64,000 bases of DNA from Rhodospirillales bacterium 24-66-33 (GTDB lineage Bacteria > Pseudomonadota > Alphaproteobacteria > Reyranellales > Reyranellaceae), in the NCBI GenBank assembly GCA_002281855.1, contig NCHQ01000002.1:1-64000 (forward strand), in the 5' to 3' direction. Below, one piece after another: positions 16,131 through 24,941 of the stretch (positions within the stretch are counted from its first letter, which is position 1; every line of letters starts with the position of its first letter). The position numbers and the translations under genes are program-made. The notes beneath the pieces are model-generated. The model had not been told where the DNA came from. It saw only the letters and a program-made list of their open reading frames with translations, and ran no database searches.

Positions 16131-17678
16131 TCAGACGGGGCGGAAGAGGTTGCGGCCGCCCGTTTCGGAGACAGCCACCTTACGCCCGAGCTGCTCGCGG
16201 GTCAGCATGTCGGCGACCAGGGCGGGATCGTCCGGGGTCATGGCGACGAAGCGGTCGCCAGTGCTGTCGAGGCGGCCCAGGATGTAGCCGCGCTCGGGCG
16301 CGTCCTTGCCGTAGGTGACGCAGTAGGTCTCGATGGTGCCGGTGCCCGTGGGCTTGGTCTCGACCTTGCGCTTCGGGAGTGCGTCGAGTTCGGCCTGGAA
16401 CTTCTTCGGGTCTTCTCGCTTCCATGCGCCTTTCGTGGGCTCGGTCGAATAGAGGCCGGCCGAGTGCTTGGTGAGGTAGTTGCCGTTGGCCGTCACCATG
16501 CCGAAGGAGCCGGGCTTCGCCCGCACCACGTTCATCATCTCGGCGATCGAGTGGGTGACGTAGTTGTTGCCGGGGCCGCCGAAGAACGGCAGGCCGCCGG
16601 TCACGCTGATCGGGCGCGCATCGTCCTCCGCAATGCCGATCTCGGTCATCGCGACTTCGACGGCCGAGGGGAAACAGCTGTAGAGGTCGAAGGCGTCGAT
16701 GTCGGAAACCTTCTTGCCCGCCATGTCGAGGGCGATGCGGGCACATCCGCGGATCGCGGGGGAGGCGTCGAGCTTGTCACGCTCCGACACCACCCACGTG
16801 TCGGTGCCGTCGGCGCAGCCGTGCAGGAACACCCAGCGGTCCTGCGGGATGCCCCATTCCTGGGCCTTGCCCACCGAGGTGACGAGCACGGCCGCCGCCT
16901 GGTCGATGATGGCGTTGGCGTTCATCAGGCGTGGATAGGGAAAGCAGATCCAGCGATTGTCCGGCGAAATGGTCGACAGGGCCTCCGCGCTGTAGCCCTC
17001 GCGACGTGTCGCCAGCGGGTTGTCCTTGGCGACCGCGGCGAGGCGTTCGAACAGCCGGCCCATCGACTTCATGTGGCTGTCGACGTCGCGCTTCAGCCCG
17101 CCGCGGATGGCGTTTTCCAGCAGCGGATAGAAATGGATCGCGGCGCGCAGGTCGTGGCGCGCCTCTTCCTCGCTAAAGCCGAAGCGGGGATCGCCGATGC
17201 GGGTCGGCTCGCCGCCGCCCGGATCCTCGTTCCAGTCGATCTTCATGTTGGCGCGGCGGGCGTTCTGCGTGCTGCGCAGCAGCTCGGCGCCGCAGATCAG
17301 GGCCAGCTCGGTCTCGCCCCTGGTGATCTGCTCGGCGAACTTGTTCACCAGATACTGGGGCATGTTGCCGCCCGAGTGTGTGTAGAGGAGCTGCCGCGGA
17401 TCGGCATGCAGCCGGTTGGCGACGCTCTGCGGCGGGTTGCTCGACCGGCCGTAGGGTGAGGCGAAGCGCGGGCTGATGTCGCTGAAGAACTCCATGACGG
17501 CGATGGCGTCGACCAGATGGCCGAGCGCGTGCCCGCCGATGGCGGCCTGCGTGTCTTCGAGCGCCAGGTTGGCCGCTTCGGTGCAGAAGGCCACCCGCGA
17601 GCGCTCGCTGGAGGGCGCGCCGACCGTGTCGGTGATCTGGCCGGCACCGACCAGGATGGGGGTACGCGGATCGATCAT
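16131..17678 (-). CDS. Thiolase-like protein type 1 (no visible nucleophilic Cys)
   Basis: 515 residues with a thiolase fold over about 1-400 and an added C-terminal OB-like domain (about 410-515). That is the layout of thiolase-like protein type 1 and of proteins annotated as acetyl-CoA acetyltransferase in CoA-degradation islands. The position that should hold the reactive cysteine reads YTHSGGNMPQ (about 94-103), with no Cys. The C-terminal GHP-like motif is replaced by FFGGPGNNYVTH. Ordinary thiolase chemistry is therefore doubtful, and a retro-aldolase or acyl-binding role is possible. Its ATG overlaps the stop of the CoA-transferase gene, so the two are translationally coupled. Confidence 0.78.
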   Translation of the reverse strand: MIDPRTPILVGAGQITDTVGAPSSERSRVAFCTEAANLALEDTQAAIGGHALGHLVDAIAVMEFFSDISPRFASPYGRSSNPPQSVANRLHADPRQLLYTHSGGNMPQYLVNKFAEQITRGETELALICGAELLRSTQNARRANMKIDWNEDPGGGEPTRIGDPRFGFSEEEARHDLRAAIHFYPLLENAIRGGLKRDVDSHMKSMGRLFERLAAVAKDNPLATRREGYSAEALSTISPDNRWICFPYPRLMNANAIIDQAAAVLVTSVGKAQEWGIPQDRWVFLHGCADGTDTWVVSERDKLDASPAIRGCARIALDMAGKKVSDIDAFDLYSCFPSAVEVAMTEIGIAEDDARPISVTGGLPFFGGPGNNYVTHSIAEMMNVVRAKPGSFGMVTANGNYLTKHSAGLYSTEPTKGAWKREDPKKFQAELDALPKRKVETKPTGTGTIETYCVTYGKDAPERGYILGRLDSTGDRFVAMTPDDPALVADMLTREQLGRKVAVSETGGRNLFRPV

Positions 17679-18835
17679 TTAACGAGAGCCTCGATTTCGG
17701 ATTGCGTCAGGCCGGCTTGCGCCAGCACGGTCCTGGTGTCTTCGCCAAGTGCGGCGACCTTGGGGCCGCTCTGCAGCGGCGAGCCGGAGAAACGGAACGG
17801 AGGGGCGGGCGATTGGTAGGTGCCGCCGCCATCCTCGATGGTGCAGAGCGAGCCGCGATGCTCGACCTGCGGGTCCTGCAGCGCCTCGGTGACCGTGACG
17901 TAGGGCGAGCAGGGGACGCCCTGCTTCTCCAGCGCCGCGACGACCTCCTTGACGCTCATCTTCTTCGACCACTCCTCCAGCTCGTCGACCAGCACCCCCC
18001 AGTTCATGCGCCGCTCATGATATTTCTCGAAGCGCGGATCGGTCAGCCAGTCGCGGCGGCCGGCCGCGGTCGCCATGTCCTGGAAGGTCTTTTCGCTGGC
18101 GGTCGCCAGCATCACGTAGCCGTCGCTGGCTTCGATCGGGCCATACATGGGCCGCGAGGGCATCTCGAAGTCGAACTGCGCGCGGTTGACCTCGCCCAGC
18201 AGCATGCCGACCAGGGTCTCGAACATCGACACGTCGACCATCTGGCCCTTGCCGGTGGCATGGCGCTGGTGGACGGCCGCCAGGATCGCGCCCATCGCAT
18301 AGGCGCCGCTCGCATAGTCGGCGACGAAGATCCCGCAATTGTCGGGGCGCTGGCGGCCCTGCTGGTAGAAGAGATGCGCCATGTCGTAGCCGGTCGAGGC
18401 ATGGATCACCGGAGCGTAGGCGGGGCGCCCTGCGCCGGGTCCGGTCTGGCCGTAACCCGAGATGGCGCAGTAGATCAGCCGCGGATTGACCGTCGACAGC
18501 TCGGCATAGTCGAGGCCCAGCCGTTTCATGACGCCGGGCCGGTAATTCTCGACCAGGATGTCGACCGTGGCGGCCAGCTTCTTGATCGCAGCCACCGCTT
18601 CCGGCTTCTTGAGGTCGAGCACGATCGACTTCTTGCCGGCATTGAGCTGGCCGAACATCGTGCTGAAGCCGTCGCGCTGCACCGGTCGCGAGCGCATCAG
18701 GTCGCCTTCGGGCGATTCGACCTTCACGACATCGGCGCCCATGTCGGCGAGCAGGCGGCTGCAGTGCGGGCCGGCGATGGTGGTCGAGAAGTCGAGGATG
18801 CGCAGGCCGTCGAGCGGCCTCGTCATGTCTGTCAT
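17675..18835 (-). CDS. CaiB/BaiF family III CoA-transferase
   Basis: 386 residues from the ATG at 18835; the open frame upstream runs antisense-like into the transporter gene and has no family match. N-terminal ILDFSTTIAGPHCSRLLADMGA is the family start. The catalytic aspartate lies in VADYASGAYAMG (about 165-176), followed by TGKGQMVDVSMFE. It moves CoA between carboxylic acids as part of acyl-acid catabolism. It overlaps the thiolase-like gene by 4 bases and follows the EamA gene by 4 bases. The trio looks like uptake or export plus activation plus processing of one carboxylate, which is inference. Confidence 0.88.
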   Translation of the reverse strand: MTDMTRPLDGLRILDFSTTIAGPHCSRLLADMGADVVKVESPEGDLMRSRPVQRDGFSTMFGQLNAGKKSIVLDLKKPEAVAAIKKLAATVDILVENYRPGVMKRLGLDYAELSTVNPRLIYCAISGYGQTGPGAGRPAYAPVIHASTGYDMAHLFYQQGRQRPDNCGIFVADYASGAYAMGAILAAVHQRHATGKGQMVDVSMFETLVGMLLGEVNRAQFDFEMPSRPMYGPIEASDGYVMLATASEKTFQDMATAAGRRDWLTDPRFEKYHERRMNWGVLVDELEEWSKKMSVKEVVAALEKQGVPCSPYVTVTEALQDPQVEHRGSLCTIEDGGGTYQSPAPPFRFSGSPLQSGPKVAALGEDTRTVLAQAGLTQSEIEALVK

Positions 18836-18839
18836 GGGG

Positions 18840-19745
18840 TCACCGTGTTGCGAGGATGAGAACGACCCCGCCGACCACCAGGAGGCTGCCGATCCACTCG
18901 CCGAGGGACGGCCGCTCCTTGAGGATGAGGCGGGAGGAGATGAAGGTGAAGACCAGCTCGATCTGGCCGACCGCGCGCACCAGCGCGGCATTCTCGAGCG
19001 TCATGGCGAGGGCCCAGCCGGCCGATCCCAGCACGCTGAAAATGCCGACCCAGATCGAGGAGCGCCAGTTGAACCAGACCTTGGAAAGCTGCGGCCGGTC
19101 GCGCCGCGACAGGTAGAGCGCCATCAGGATCACCTGGATGGTGTTCATGCAGGCGAGCACGGTGATGCCGCGCACCATGAAATCGCCGTCGGGCAGCAGC
19201 TTCGAGGCCTCGCGGATCGTGCCGGCGGCAATGGCGAAGATCGCGCCCGACAGGATGCCGTACATCGCGCCCTTGTGCGTGAGGTCGGCCAGCACGCCGC
19301 GCACGTCGGAGAATTTCCCGCGCACGCTCAGGATGGCGACGCCCCCCAGGCAGACCAGGATGCCGGCCCACGCGCCGAGCTTCAGCGGCTCGCCGGCGAT
19401 GAAGGTGGCGAACAGGGCGACGAACACCGTCTCGGTCTTGGAGTAGACCGTGCCGACGGCGAAATTGCGCAGCGAGAAGGCGTGGATCATCAGCGACGTG
19501 GCCACGATCTGCGCGACGCCGGCGATGGTCACCAGCAACAGGAAGTGCAGCGAGATCGCCGGCACGTGCCGGCCGGTCACGAAGACCAAGAAGGCCAGCA
19601 TGCCCAGCGCCAGCGGGGCGCCGTAGAGGTAGCGGACGAAGTTGGCGCCGTCGACGCTCAGGATGCCGCGAATCTTCTGCTGCATCGTCGTGCGGATGTT
19701 CTGGCACAGAGCGGCAGCGACGGTGATCGGTATCCAGAGCGGCAC
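18840..19745 (-). CDS. EamA/DMT-family membrane transporter
   Basis: 301 residues with about ten hydrophobic helices in two EamA halves (about 1-140 and 155-300). The second half carries the usual GSAGWALAM and LKERPSLGEWIGSLLVVGG endings. It is an inner-membrane drug/metabolite transporter whose substrate cannot be predicted. It is the first gene of the minus-strand unit with the CoA-transferase and thiolase-like genes, and the 243-base gap upstream (19746-19988) separates it from pyrD. Confidence 0.83.
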   Translation of the reverse strand: MPLWIPITVAAALCQNIRTTMQQKIRGILSVDGANFVRYLYGAPLALGMLAFLVFVTGRHVPAISLHFLLLVTIAGVAQIVATSLMIHAFSLRNFAVGTVYSKTETVFVALFATFIAGEPLKLGAWAGILVCLGGVAILSVRGKFSDVRGVLADLTHKGAMYGILSGAIFAIAAGTIREASKLLPDGDFMVRGITVLACMNTIQVILMALYLSRRDRPQLSKVWFNWRSSIWVGIFSVLGSAGWALAMTLENAALVRAVGQIELVFTFISSRLILKERPSLGEWIGSLLVVGGVVLILATR

Positions 19746-19858
19746 GGCGTTATCTCCCTGTCCGGGAGTGTATGGGCTCGCTAGGCCGGCGTCTGCGGTT
19801 TAGATTTTCGCGATGCGACGAGGCCCTGGCCGGCCCCCCAAAAAGCCAGGCCCCGGCG

Positions 19859-19897
19859 AATAAACGAAACCAACGAAATAAACGCAATAAACGAAAT
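19859..19897. repeat. 9-bp tandem repeat (AATAAACGA)
   Basis: Four consecutive 9-base units, AATAAACGA, AACCAACGA, AATAAACGC and AATAAACGA, are followed by AAT. They are AT-rich, unlike the surrounding sequence, and lie between pyrD and the EamA gene. Short frames run through it on both strands but show no coding character. Confidence 0.85.
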
Positions 19898-19988
19898 GAG
19901 TGTCGCGGCCCCTGGTTGAGGTATCTCGGTACCGTTGGCGACACGATGTTTCTCGCCGGCGCCTGCAAAAACCTATTTCAACAGCCAG

Positions 19989-21038
19989 CTAGGCCCCAAC
20001 GTCCACACCGACGGCGTCCGCGACCGAAGCGAAGCCGTCGCGCGCCAGCAAGGCTGCGAGCTCGTCCTTGATGCGCCGAATGAGCGGCGGACCCTCGTAG
20101 ACCATCGCCGAGTAGAGCTGCACCAGCGTGGCGCCGGCGCGGATCTTGGCATAGGCGTCGGCCCCCGAGCCGACCCCGCCGCAGCCGATCAGCGGGAACT
20201 GTCGCTCGACGCGCTGGGCGGTCTTGCGCAGCACCTCGGTCGACAGCGCCGTGAGCGGGGCACCGGACAGGCCGCCGGTCTCGCCGCGCCGCTCGGAGGT
20301 CAGCGAGGCGGGGCGGGAAAGGGTCGTATTGCCGATGATGATGCCGTCCAGCTTGAGGTCGCGGCAGACGAAGACGATGTCGTCGAGATCCTCGTCGGTC
20401 GCGTCGGGGGCGATCTTGACCACCAGCGGCACGGGCTTGGCCGCGATCGCGTCCTGCACGCGCTTCAGAAGGCCCGCGAGTTCGGTGCGGCCCTGCAGGT
20501 TGCGCAGGCCGGGCGTATTGGGCGAGGAGACGTTGCAGACGAGGTAATCGGCATAGGGGGCCAGGGCCACGCAGCCCGTCACATAGTCGGCGGCGCGATC
20601 GACGCTGTCCTTGTTGGCGCCGACATTGACGCCGACGAAACCGCGCCGCGGGCGGGCGGCGAGGCGGGAGCGGGCGGCATCGAGACCCTGGCCGGGAAAG
20701 CCCATGCGGTTGATGACTCCGCGATCCTGCGGCAGCCGGAACAGGCGGGGACGTGGATTTCCCTCCTGCGGCCGCGGCGTGACGCTGCCGATCTCCACCA
20801 GCCCGAAGCCCTGCGCCAGCATGGCGTCGGCGACCTCGGCATTCTTGTCGAAACCGGCGGCGAGACCGATCGGGTTGGGCAGCGACCGGCCCCAGATCTT
20901 CGTCGCCAGAGACGCGGCGTCGGCGCGCCCATCGCCCGGCAACATGCCGGTCTTGAGGGCACGAATCGCGAGGCCATGGGCGGCCTCCGCGTCGAGACGG
21001 GAGAGGGCGAGATCGAGGAGGGAATACCAGACGGCCAT
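19989..21038 (-). CDS. pyrD: Dihydroorotate dehydrogenase (quinone), class 2
   Basis: 349 residues from the ATG at 21038. The N-terminal amphipathic extension typical of membrane-associated class 2 enzymes is present (MAVWYSLLDLALSRLD). FMN-site and catalytic motifs include AAGFDKNAE (about 60-68) and NVSSPNTPGLRNLQ (about 170), where the second serine is the class 2 base. Near the C-terminus is GCGGVGSGADAYAKI. It oxidises dihydroorotate to orotate with quinone at the inner membrane. The start codon sits in the loop of a strong hairpin (21027-21048). Confidence 0.94.
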   Translation of the reverse strand: MAVWYSLLDLALSRLDAEAAHGLAIRALKTGMLPGDGRADAASLATKIWGRSLPNPIGLAAGFDKNAEVADAMLAQGFGLVEIGSVTPRPQEGNPRPRLFRLPQDRGVINRMGFPGQGLDAARSRLAARPRRGFVGVNVGANKDSVDRAADYVTGCVALAPYADYLVCNVSSPNTPGLRNLQGRTELAGLLKRVQDAIAAKPVPLVVKIAPDATDEDLDDIVFVCRDLKLDGIIIGNTTLSRPASLTSERRGETGGLSGAPLTALSTEVLRKTAQRVERQFPLIGCGGVGSGADAYAKIRAGATLVQLYSAMVYEGPPLIRRIKDELAALLARDGFASVADAVGVDVGA

Positions 21039-21048
21039 TGCCGTCTGG
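21027..21048 (-). promoter_or_regulatory. Hairpin enclosing the pyrD start codon
   Basis: On the minus strand CCAGACGGC, then AATG, then GCCGTCTGG forms a perfect 9-bp stem whose 4-base loop contains the pyrD ATG. No strong SD is visible upstream. Such a structure would compete with ribosome binding and may regulate translation. Confidence 0.5.
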
Positions 21049-21091
21049 TTAGCAGATGTTCCCTGTGGAGCGCTTGGGGCGCTCGGGTACG

Positions 21092-21661
21092 CTAGTCGCG
21101 GCCCATGCCGCCGCCCTGATTGGGTCGGAGAGAGGGCGAGTCGGAGAACACGACCATGAACAGCTCGCGGAAAAGCGTGCCGATACGCGGATCGGTCGGG
21201 CCGTTCGCTGGGGTCCACGCGGTCGTCTCGGACATCGTCATGTCGTTGCGGCAGTAGATGGCATAGACGTTGAAGACGCCCGGCTTGCCGGGCTTGAAGC
21301 GCACCGTGCCCTTGCAGACCGAATCGCTGTTGAGATCGTTGGCCGGGTCGAAGACCAGCATAAGCCGGTAGTCGGGCCGCGGCTTTTCCGCCGGCGTCTC
21401 GTAGGTGAAGGTGAGCCGGGGCATCGGCTTGGCAGCCTGCATCATCGGCAGCAGGTCGCGCGCCACGACGGCGGGATCCGTGCCGGGGAAGGGATTGCCG
21501 TGGAGCACGACCTGGAAGTTCTTGCCGTCGGTGGCGGCGAAGAACTCGCGGTAGTCATACTGGACCGCGTAGTAGGTGCCGCCAATGGTGGCTGCGTAGG
21601 CCGCGGCCGGAAGGGCGGCGACCGCCAGCAGTGCAGCGACAATCCTGGACCTGAAACGCAT
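21092..21661 (-). CDS. Secreted hypothetical protein
   Basis: 189 residues starting at the ATG at 21661, which gives a textbook signal peptide (MRFRSRIVAALLAVAALPA, cleavage near AYA/AT at about 23). The mature part is about 165 residues with a single pair of cysteines (CKGT and YCRND), which could form a periplasmic disulfide, and an unstructured Gly-rich end. I do not recognise a family. It lies between parE and pyrD on the same strand, with gaps of about 100 and 53 bases. Confidence 0.7.
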   Translation of the reverse strand: MRFRSRIVAALLAVAALPAAAYAATIGGTYYAVQYDYREFFAATDGKNFQVVLHGNPFPGTDPAVVARDLLPMMQAAKPMPRLTFTYETPAEKPRPDYRLMLVFDPANDLNSDSVCKGTVRFKPGKPGVFNVYAIYCRNDMTMSETTAWTPANGPTDPRIGTLFRELFMVVFSDSPSLRPNQGGGMGRD

Positions 21662-21699
21662 TGGGCAAACTCCTGCGGGGATTACGCGCCTATCATACG

Positions 21700-21719
21700 C
21701 CCGGGACATAGCTCCCGGG
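21700..21719. other. Stem-loop upstream of secreted hypothetical gene
   Basis: CCCGGGA and TCCCGGG form a perfect 7-bp stem with a 6-base loop in the gap between the parE stop and the next gene. No T-run follows on either strand, so it is at most a weak or factor-dependent terminator or an RNA-stabilising element. Confidence 0.35.
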
Positions 21720-21764
21720 ATGTCACATTCTTGCGTGCGGACCGTAAGCCCGGCGCAAGCAGGC

Positions 21765-23774
21765 TCAAACGTCGAGGTCGCGGGCGAAGCGGGCGTTCTC
21801 CTGGATGAAGGCGTAGCGCTTCTCGGGCTTGCGGCCCATCAGGTCCTCGACCAGGGTCCGGGTGCGCATGTCCTCGATCCGGCCCTCCGGCTCGGTGCCC
21901 GTGATCAGCGGCACGTCGACCTTGAGGAGGATCCGCTTGGTCGGGTCCATCGTGGTTTCCCGCAGATGCACCGACTGCATCTCGCCCAGGCCCTTGAAGC
22001 GGGTGATGTCGGCCTTGCCGTTGAATACCGTCCGGATCAGCTCGTCCTTCTGGGCATCGTCCTGGGCGTACTCGGTGCGGCCGCCCTTGCTGATGCGAAA
22101 GAGCGGCGGCTGCGCCAGGAACAGATGGCCGTTCTCGATCAGCTTCGGCATCTCGCGATAGAAGAACGTCATCAGCAGCGAGGCGATGTGCGCGCCGTCG
22201 ACGTCGGCGTCGGTCATGATGATGACCCGCTCGTAGCGCAGCCGGTCGTCGTTGTAGTGGGTGCCGGCGCCGCAGCCCAGCGCCTGGATGAGATCCTGGA
22301 TTTCCTGGTTCTCGCGCATCTTCTCGGACGTGGCGCTGGCCACATTGAGAATCTTGCCGCGCAGCGGCAGGATCGCCTGGGTCTCGCGGTTGCGCGCGGC
22401 CTTGGCCGAGCCGCCGGCCGAATCGCCCTCGACCAGGAAGATCTCGGTGCCGGTCGACGAGGAACTCGAGCAGTCGGCAAGCTTGCCCGGCAGGCGCAGC
22501 TTGCGCGTTGCGGTCTTGCGCTGCTGCTCGCGATCCTGCCGGCGGCGGAGCCGTTCCTCGGCCTTGGCGACGACATGCTCCAGCAGGACGTTGCCGGCTT
22601 CCTTGTCGCCGATCAGCCAGTGCTCGAAATTGTCGCCGACGATCGTCTCGACGATCTTGGTCGCCTCGACGCTGACCAGCTTTTCCTTGGTCTGGCCCTG
22701 GAACTGCGGCTGCTCGATGAAGACGGAGACGAGGGCCGTCGAACCGTCGATCACGTCGTCGGCGGTGATGACCGAACCCTTGCGGTTGCCGGTCAGCTCG
22801 GCATAGCGCTTGAGGCCGCGCACCAGGGCGCTACGGAAGCCGGATTCGTGGGTGCCGCCCTCGGCGGTCGGCACGGTGTTGCAGTAGGAGCGGACGAAGC
22901 CTTCCTCGTCGTTCGGCCACCATACGGCCCACTCGACCTTGCCGTTGCTCTCGCTCTTGGCCTCACCGGCGAAGGGCTGAGGCACGACGGTCGGTCGCTG
23001 GCCGATCTCGGACGTGATGTAGTCCTTCAGGCCGTTGGGGAAGCGGAACGTCTCTTCTTCGGGGATCCCGCTGTTCTTGAGCAGGGACTTGTCGCACTTC
23101 CAGCGGATCTCGACGCCGCGGAACAGGTAGGCCTTGGAGCGCACCATGCGGTACAGGCGCTCGGGCACGAACTGCTGCTTGCCGAAGATCTCGGGATCGG
23201 GATGGAAGGTCATGATCGTGCCGCGACGGTTGGGCGCGGGGCCGGCCGGCTTCAGCTTCGAGACCGGGAGGCCGCGCGAGAAGCTCTGTGTCCAAGCCTG
23301 GCGGTCGCGGGCGACCTCCACGACGAGGTCGTCCGAGAGCGCGTTCACGACCGAGGCGCCCACGCCATGCAGGCCGCCCGAGGTGGCGTAGACCTTGCTG
23401 TTGAACTTGCCGCCGGCGTGCAGCGTGGTGAGGATCACCTCCAGAGCCGACTTGTTCTTGAACTTGGGGTGCGGATCGACCGGCATGCCGCGGCCGTTGT
23501 CGCGCACCGCGACGTAGTTGCCCGGCAGCATTTCGAGCCAGATCGTGTCGGCATGGCCGGCGACGGCCTCGTCCATCGAATTGTCGAGGATCTCGGCCAC
23601 CAGATGATGCATGGCCCGTTCATCAGTGCCGCCGATATACATGCCGGGGCGCTTGCGGACGGGTTCGAGCCCCTCCAGAACCTCGATGTCACTCGCCGTG
23701 TAGGAATTTTCTTTCGGACCCGCGGCACGCTTGCCGCCGCCAGACCGATCGAAGAGATCGCCGTTTCGTGCCAT
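21765..23774 (-). CDS. parE: DNA topoisomerase IV subunit B
   Basis: 669 residues from the ATG at 23774. GHKL ATPase motifs are seen as EILDNSMDEAVAGHAD (about 53-68), RDNGRGMPVD and the GGLHGVGASVVNALS loop. The TOPRIM signature EGDSAGGSA follows at about 440, with DADVDGAHI further on. The length and the lack of the GyrB insertion fit ParE rather than GyrB. It pairs with ParC (not in the window) to decatenate chromosomes. The upstream frame from 23774 towards 24089 is antisense to the thioesterase gene and is not part of the protein. Confidence 0.94.
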   Translation of the reverse strand: MARNGDLFDRSGGGKRAAGPKENSYTASDIEVLEGLEPVRKRPGMYIGGTDERAMHHLVAEILDNSMDEAVAGHADTIWLEMLPGNYVAVRDNGRGMPVDPHPKFKNKSALEVILTTLHAGGKFNSKVYATSGGLHGVGASVVNALSDDLVVEVARDRQAWTQSFSRGLPVSKLKPAGPAPNRRGTIMTFHPDPEIFGKQQFVPERLYRMVRSKAYLFRGVEIRWKCDKSLLKNSGIPEEETFRFPNGLKDYITSEIGQRPTVVPQPFAGEAKSESNGKVEWAVWWPNDEEGFVRSYCNTVPTAEGGTHESGFRSALVRGLKRYAELTGNRKGSVITADDVIDGSTALVSVFIEQPQFQGQTKEKLVSVEATKIVETIVGDNFEHWLIGDKEAGNVLLEHVVAKAEERLRRRQDREQQRKTATRKLRLPGKLADCSSSSSTGTEIFLVEGDSAGGSAKAARNRETQAILPLRGKILNVASATSEKMRENQEIQDLIQALGCGAGTHYNDDRLRYERVIIMTDADVDGAHIASLLMTFFYREMPKLIENGHLFLAQPPLFRISKGGRTEYAQDDAQKDELIRTVFNGKADITRFKGLGEMQSVHLRETTMDPTKRILLKVDVPLITGTEPEGRIEDMRTRTLVEDLMGRKPEKRYAFIQENARFARDLDV

Positions 23775-23883
23775 GCCTGCTTCTTGTCTTTCCGCGGCCG
23801 CGCGAGGGGATCGCTGGGTGGCCGGTCCGGCATGGGTATGGTAGCAAAACCGCGTGAAAGCAACCATATCCGGTGAGGAATTG

Positions 23884-24270
23884 ATGTCCGAAAGTCGCCG
23901 CGATCCCATCGTAAGGACCGTTCCGCAGCCCGCCGACATGAACGGAAATGGCGACATTTTCGGCGGCTGGGTGCTGAGCCAGATGGACATTGCGGGCGGC
24001 TCGCTCGCGGCCCGGGTGGCGAAGGGCAGGGTGGCCACGGTTGCGATCACGGCCATGACCTTCGTCCAGCCGATCAAGGTGGGAGACATGGTGTCGATTT
24101 ATGGGGAAGTCGTGAAAGTCGGCCGGACGTCGATCACCATCGGGCTCGAAACCGTGGTGCAGCGCCGCCACGAGGAAACGGACCTGCGCGTCACCCACGG
24201 CACCTTCGTGTTCGTGGCGATCGACGAGGAGGGCAAGCCGCGCCCCGTTCCGCACCAGGACGGCGCGTGA
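23884..24270 (+). CDS. Acyl-CoA thioesterase, YciA-type hotdog
   Basis: 128 residues from the ATG at 23884 with GAGGA just upstream. The hotdog fold is recognised by the signature DMNGNGDIFGGWVLSQMD (about 18-35), where the conserved acidic residue and the NGxxFGG loop form the active site, and by MTFVQPIKVGD (about 59-69). It hydrolyses acyl-CoA in the cytoplasm. Its stop overlaps the GTG start of the DUF1007 gene, so it heads a four-gene operon with metal-related genes. The functional link is not obvious. Confidence 0.87.
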   Translation: MSESRRDPIVRTVPQPADMNGNGDIFGGWVLSQMDIAGGSLAARVAKGRVATVAITAMTFVQPIKVGDMVSIYGEVVKVGRTSITIGLETVVQRRHEETDLRVTHGTFVFVAIDEEGKPRPVPHQDGA

Positions 24271-24941
24271 GGCGGCTCCTCGCCCCGGTCCTGGCCGCCC
24301 TGGCACTGCTCGTGCCGGCGGCGGCGTTCGCCCATCCGCACATCGTCGTGCAGCAGGTCGTGCGCATGGTCGCCAAGGACGGCAAATACACCCATGTCGA
24401 GATCGAATGGCGGTTCGACCCCTATTCGAGCGAAGTCGAGATCCCGCTGATCGACGAGGACAGGAACGGCAAGTTTTCGGCCCGGGAAATCAAGTTGCTC
24501 TCCGGCGAGATGATGCCCGAGCTCGGCAAGTACGGGTACCTGAGCTGGCTCAACACCGGCGCCAAGGACTTCCGCCCCCCCAAGGCGCCGCAGTTCTCCG
24601 CCCGCATCGACGATCCCGCGAGCTTCATCCCGCCGGAATGGGACCGCAACGCCGGGGACAATGCCGGCATGCCGATGCCGACCAACAAGCGCGCCGATGC
24701 GCCGGGGGCGCCGCGCAAGCAGGGTCCGCGCAATCTCGTCTATGTGATGCGCTTCGCCCTGCCGCAGCCCTCCAAGCTGGTGTCGATCGCGACCTATGAC
24801 CCCGAGGATTTCATCCGTATCGAGGTCGACAAGGCTTCGGTCCCCGCCGGCTGCACGCTCGGCAAGCATCCCACCCACAAGTCCGAGTTCGTGCGCGGCT
24901 ATCCCTTCTTCGCCGACGTGGTGACATGCCAACTTCCGTGA
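24267..24941 (+). CDS. DUF1007 periplasmic protein (NicO partner)
   Basis: 224 residues from a GTG that overlaps the preceding TGA. A signal peptide (about 1-22) ends in AFAHPH, so the mature protein begins with histidines, as is typical of DUF1007. An EF-hand-like loop, DEDRNGKFSAREI, lies at about 60-72, suitable for a divalent cation. Proteins of this type accompany NicO/RcnA-type nickel-cobalt (or zinc) transporters and probably present metal to them. It overlaps the next gene by 16 bases, which supports a working pair. Confidence 0.85.
   Translation: MRRLLAPVLAALALLVPAAAFAHPHIVVQQVVRMVAKDGKYTHVEIEWRFDPYSSEVEIPLIDEDRNGKFSAREIKLLSGEMMPELGKYGYLSWLNTGAKDFRPPKAPQFSARIDDPASFIPPEWDRNAGDNAGMPMPTNKRADAPGAPRKQGPRNLVYVMRFALPQPSKLVSIATYDPEDFIRIEVDKASVPAGCTLGKHPTHKSEFVRGYPFFADVVTCQLP

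Noticed and set aside
19750..20071. Small frames across the 9-bp tandem repeat
   Set aside because: Composition follows the repeat, there is no SD, and one frame overlaps pyrD antisense.
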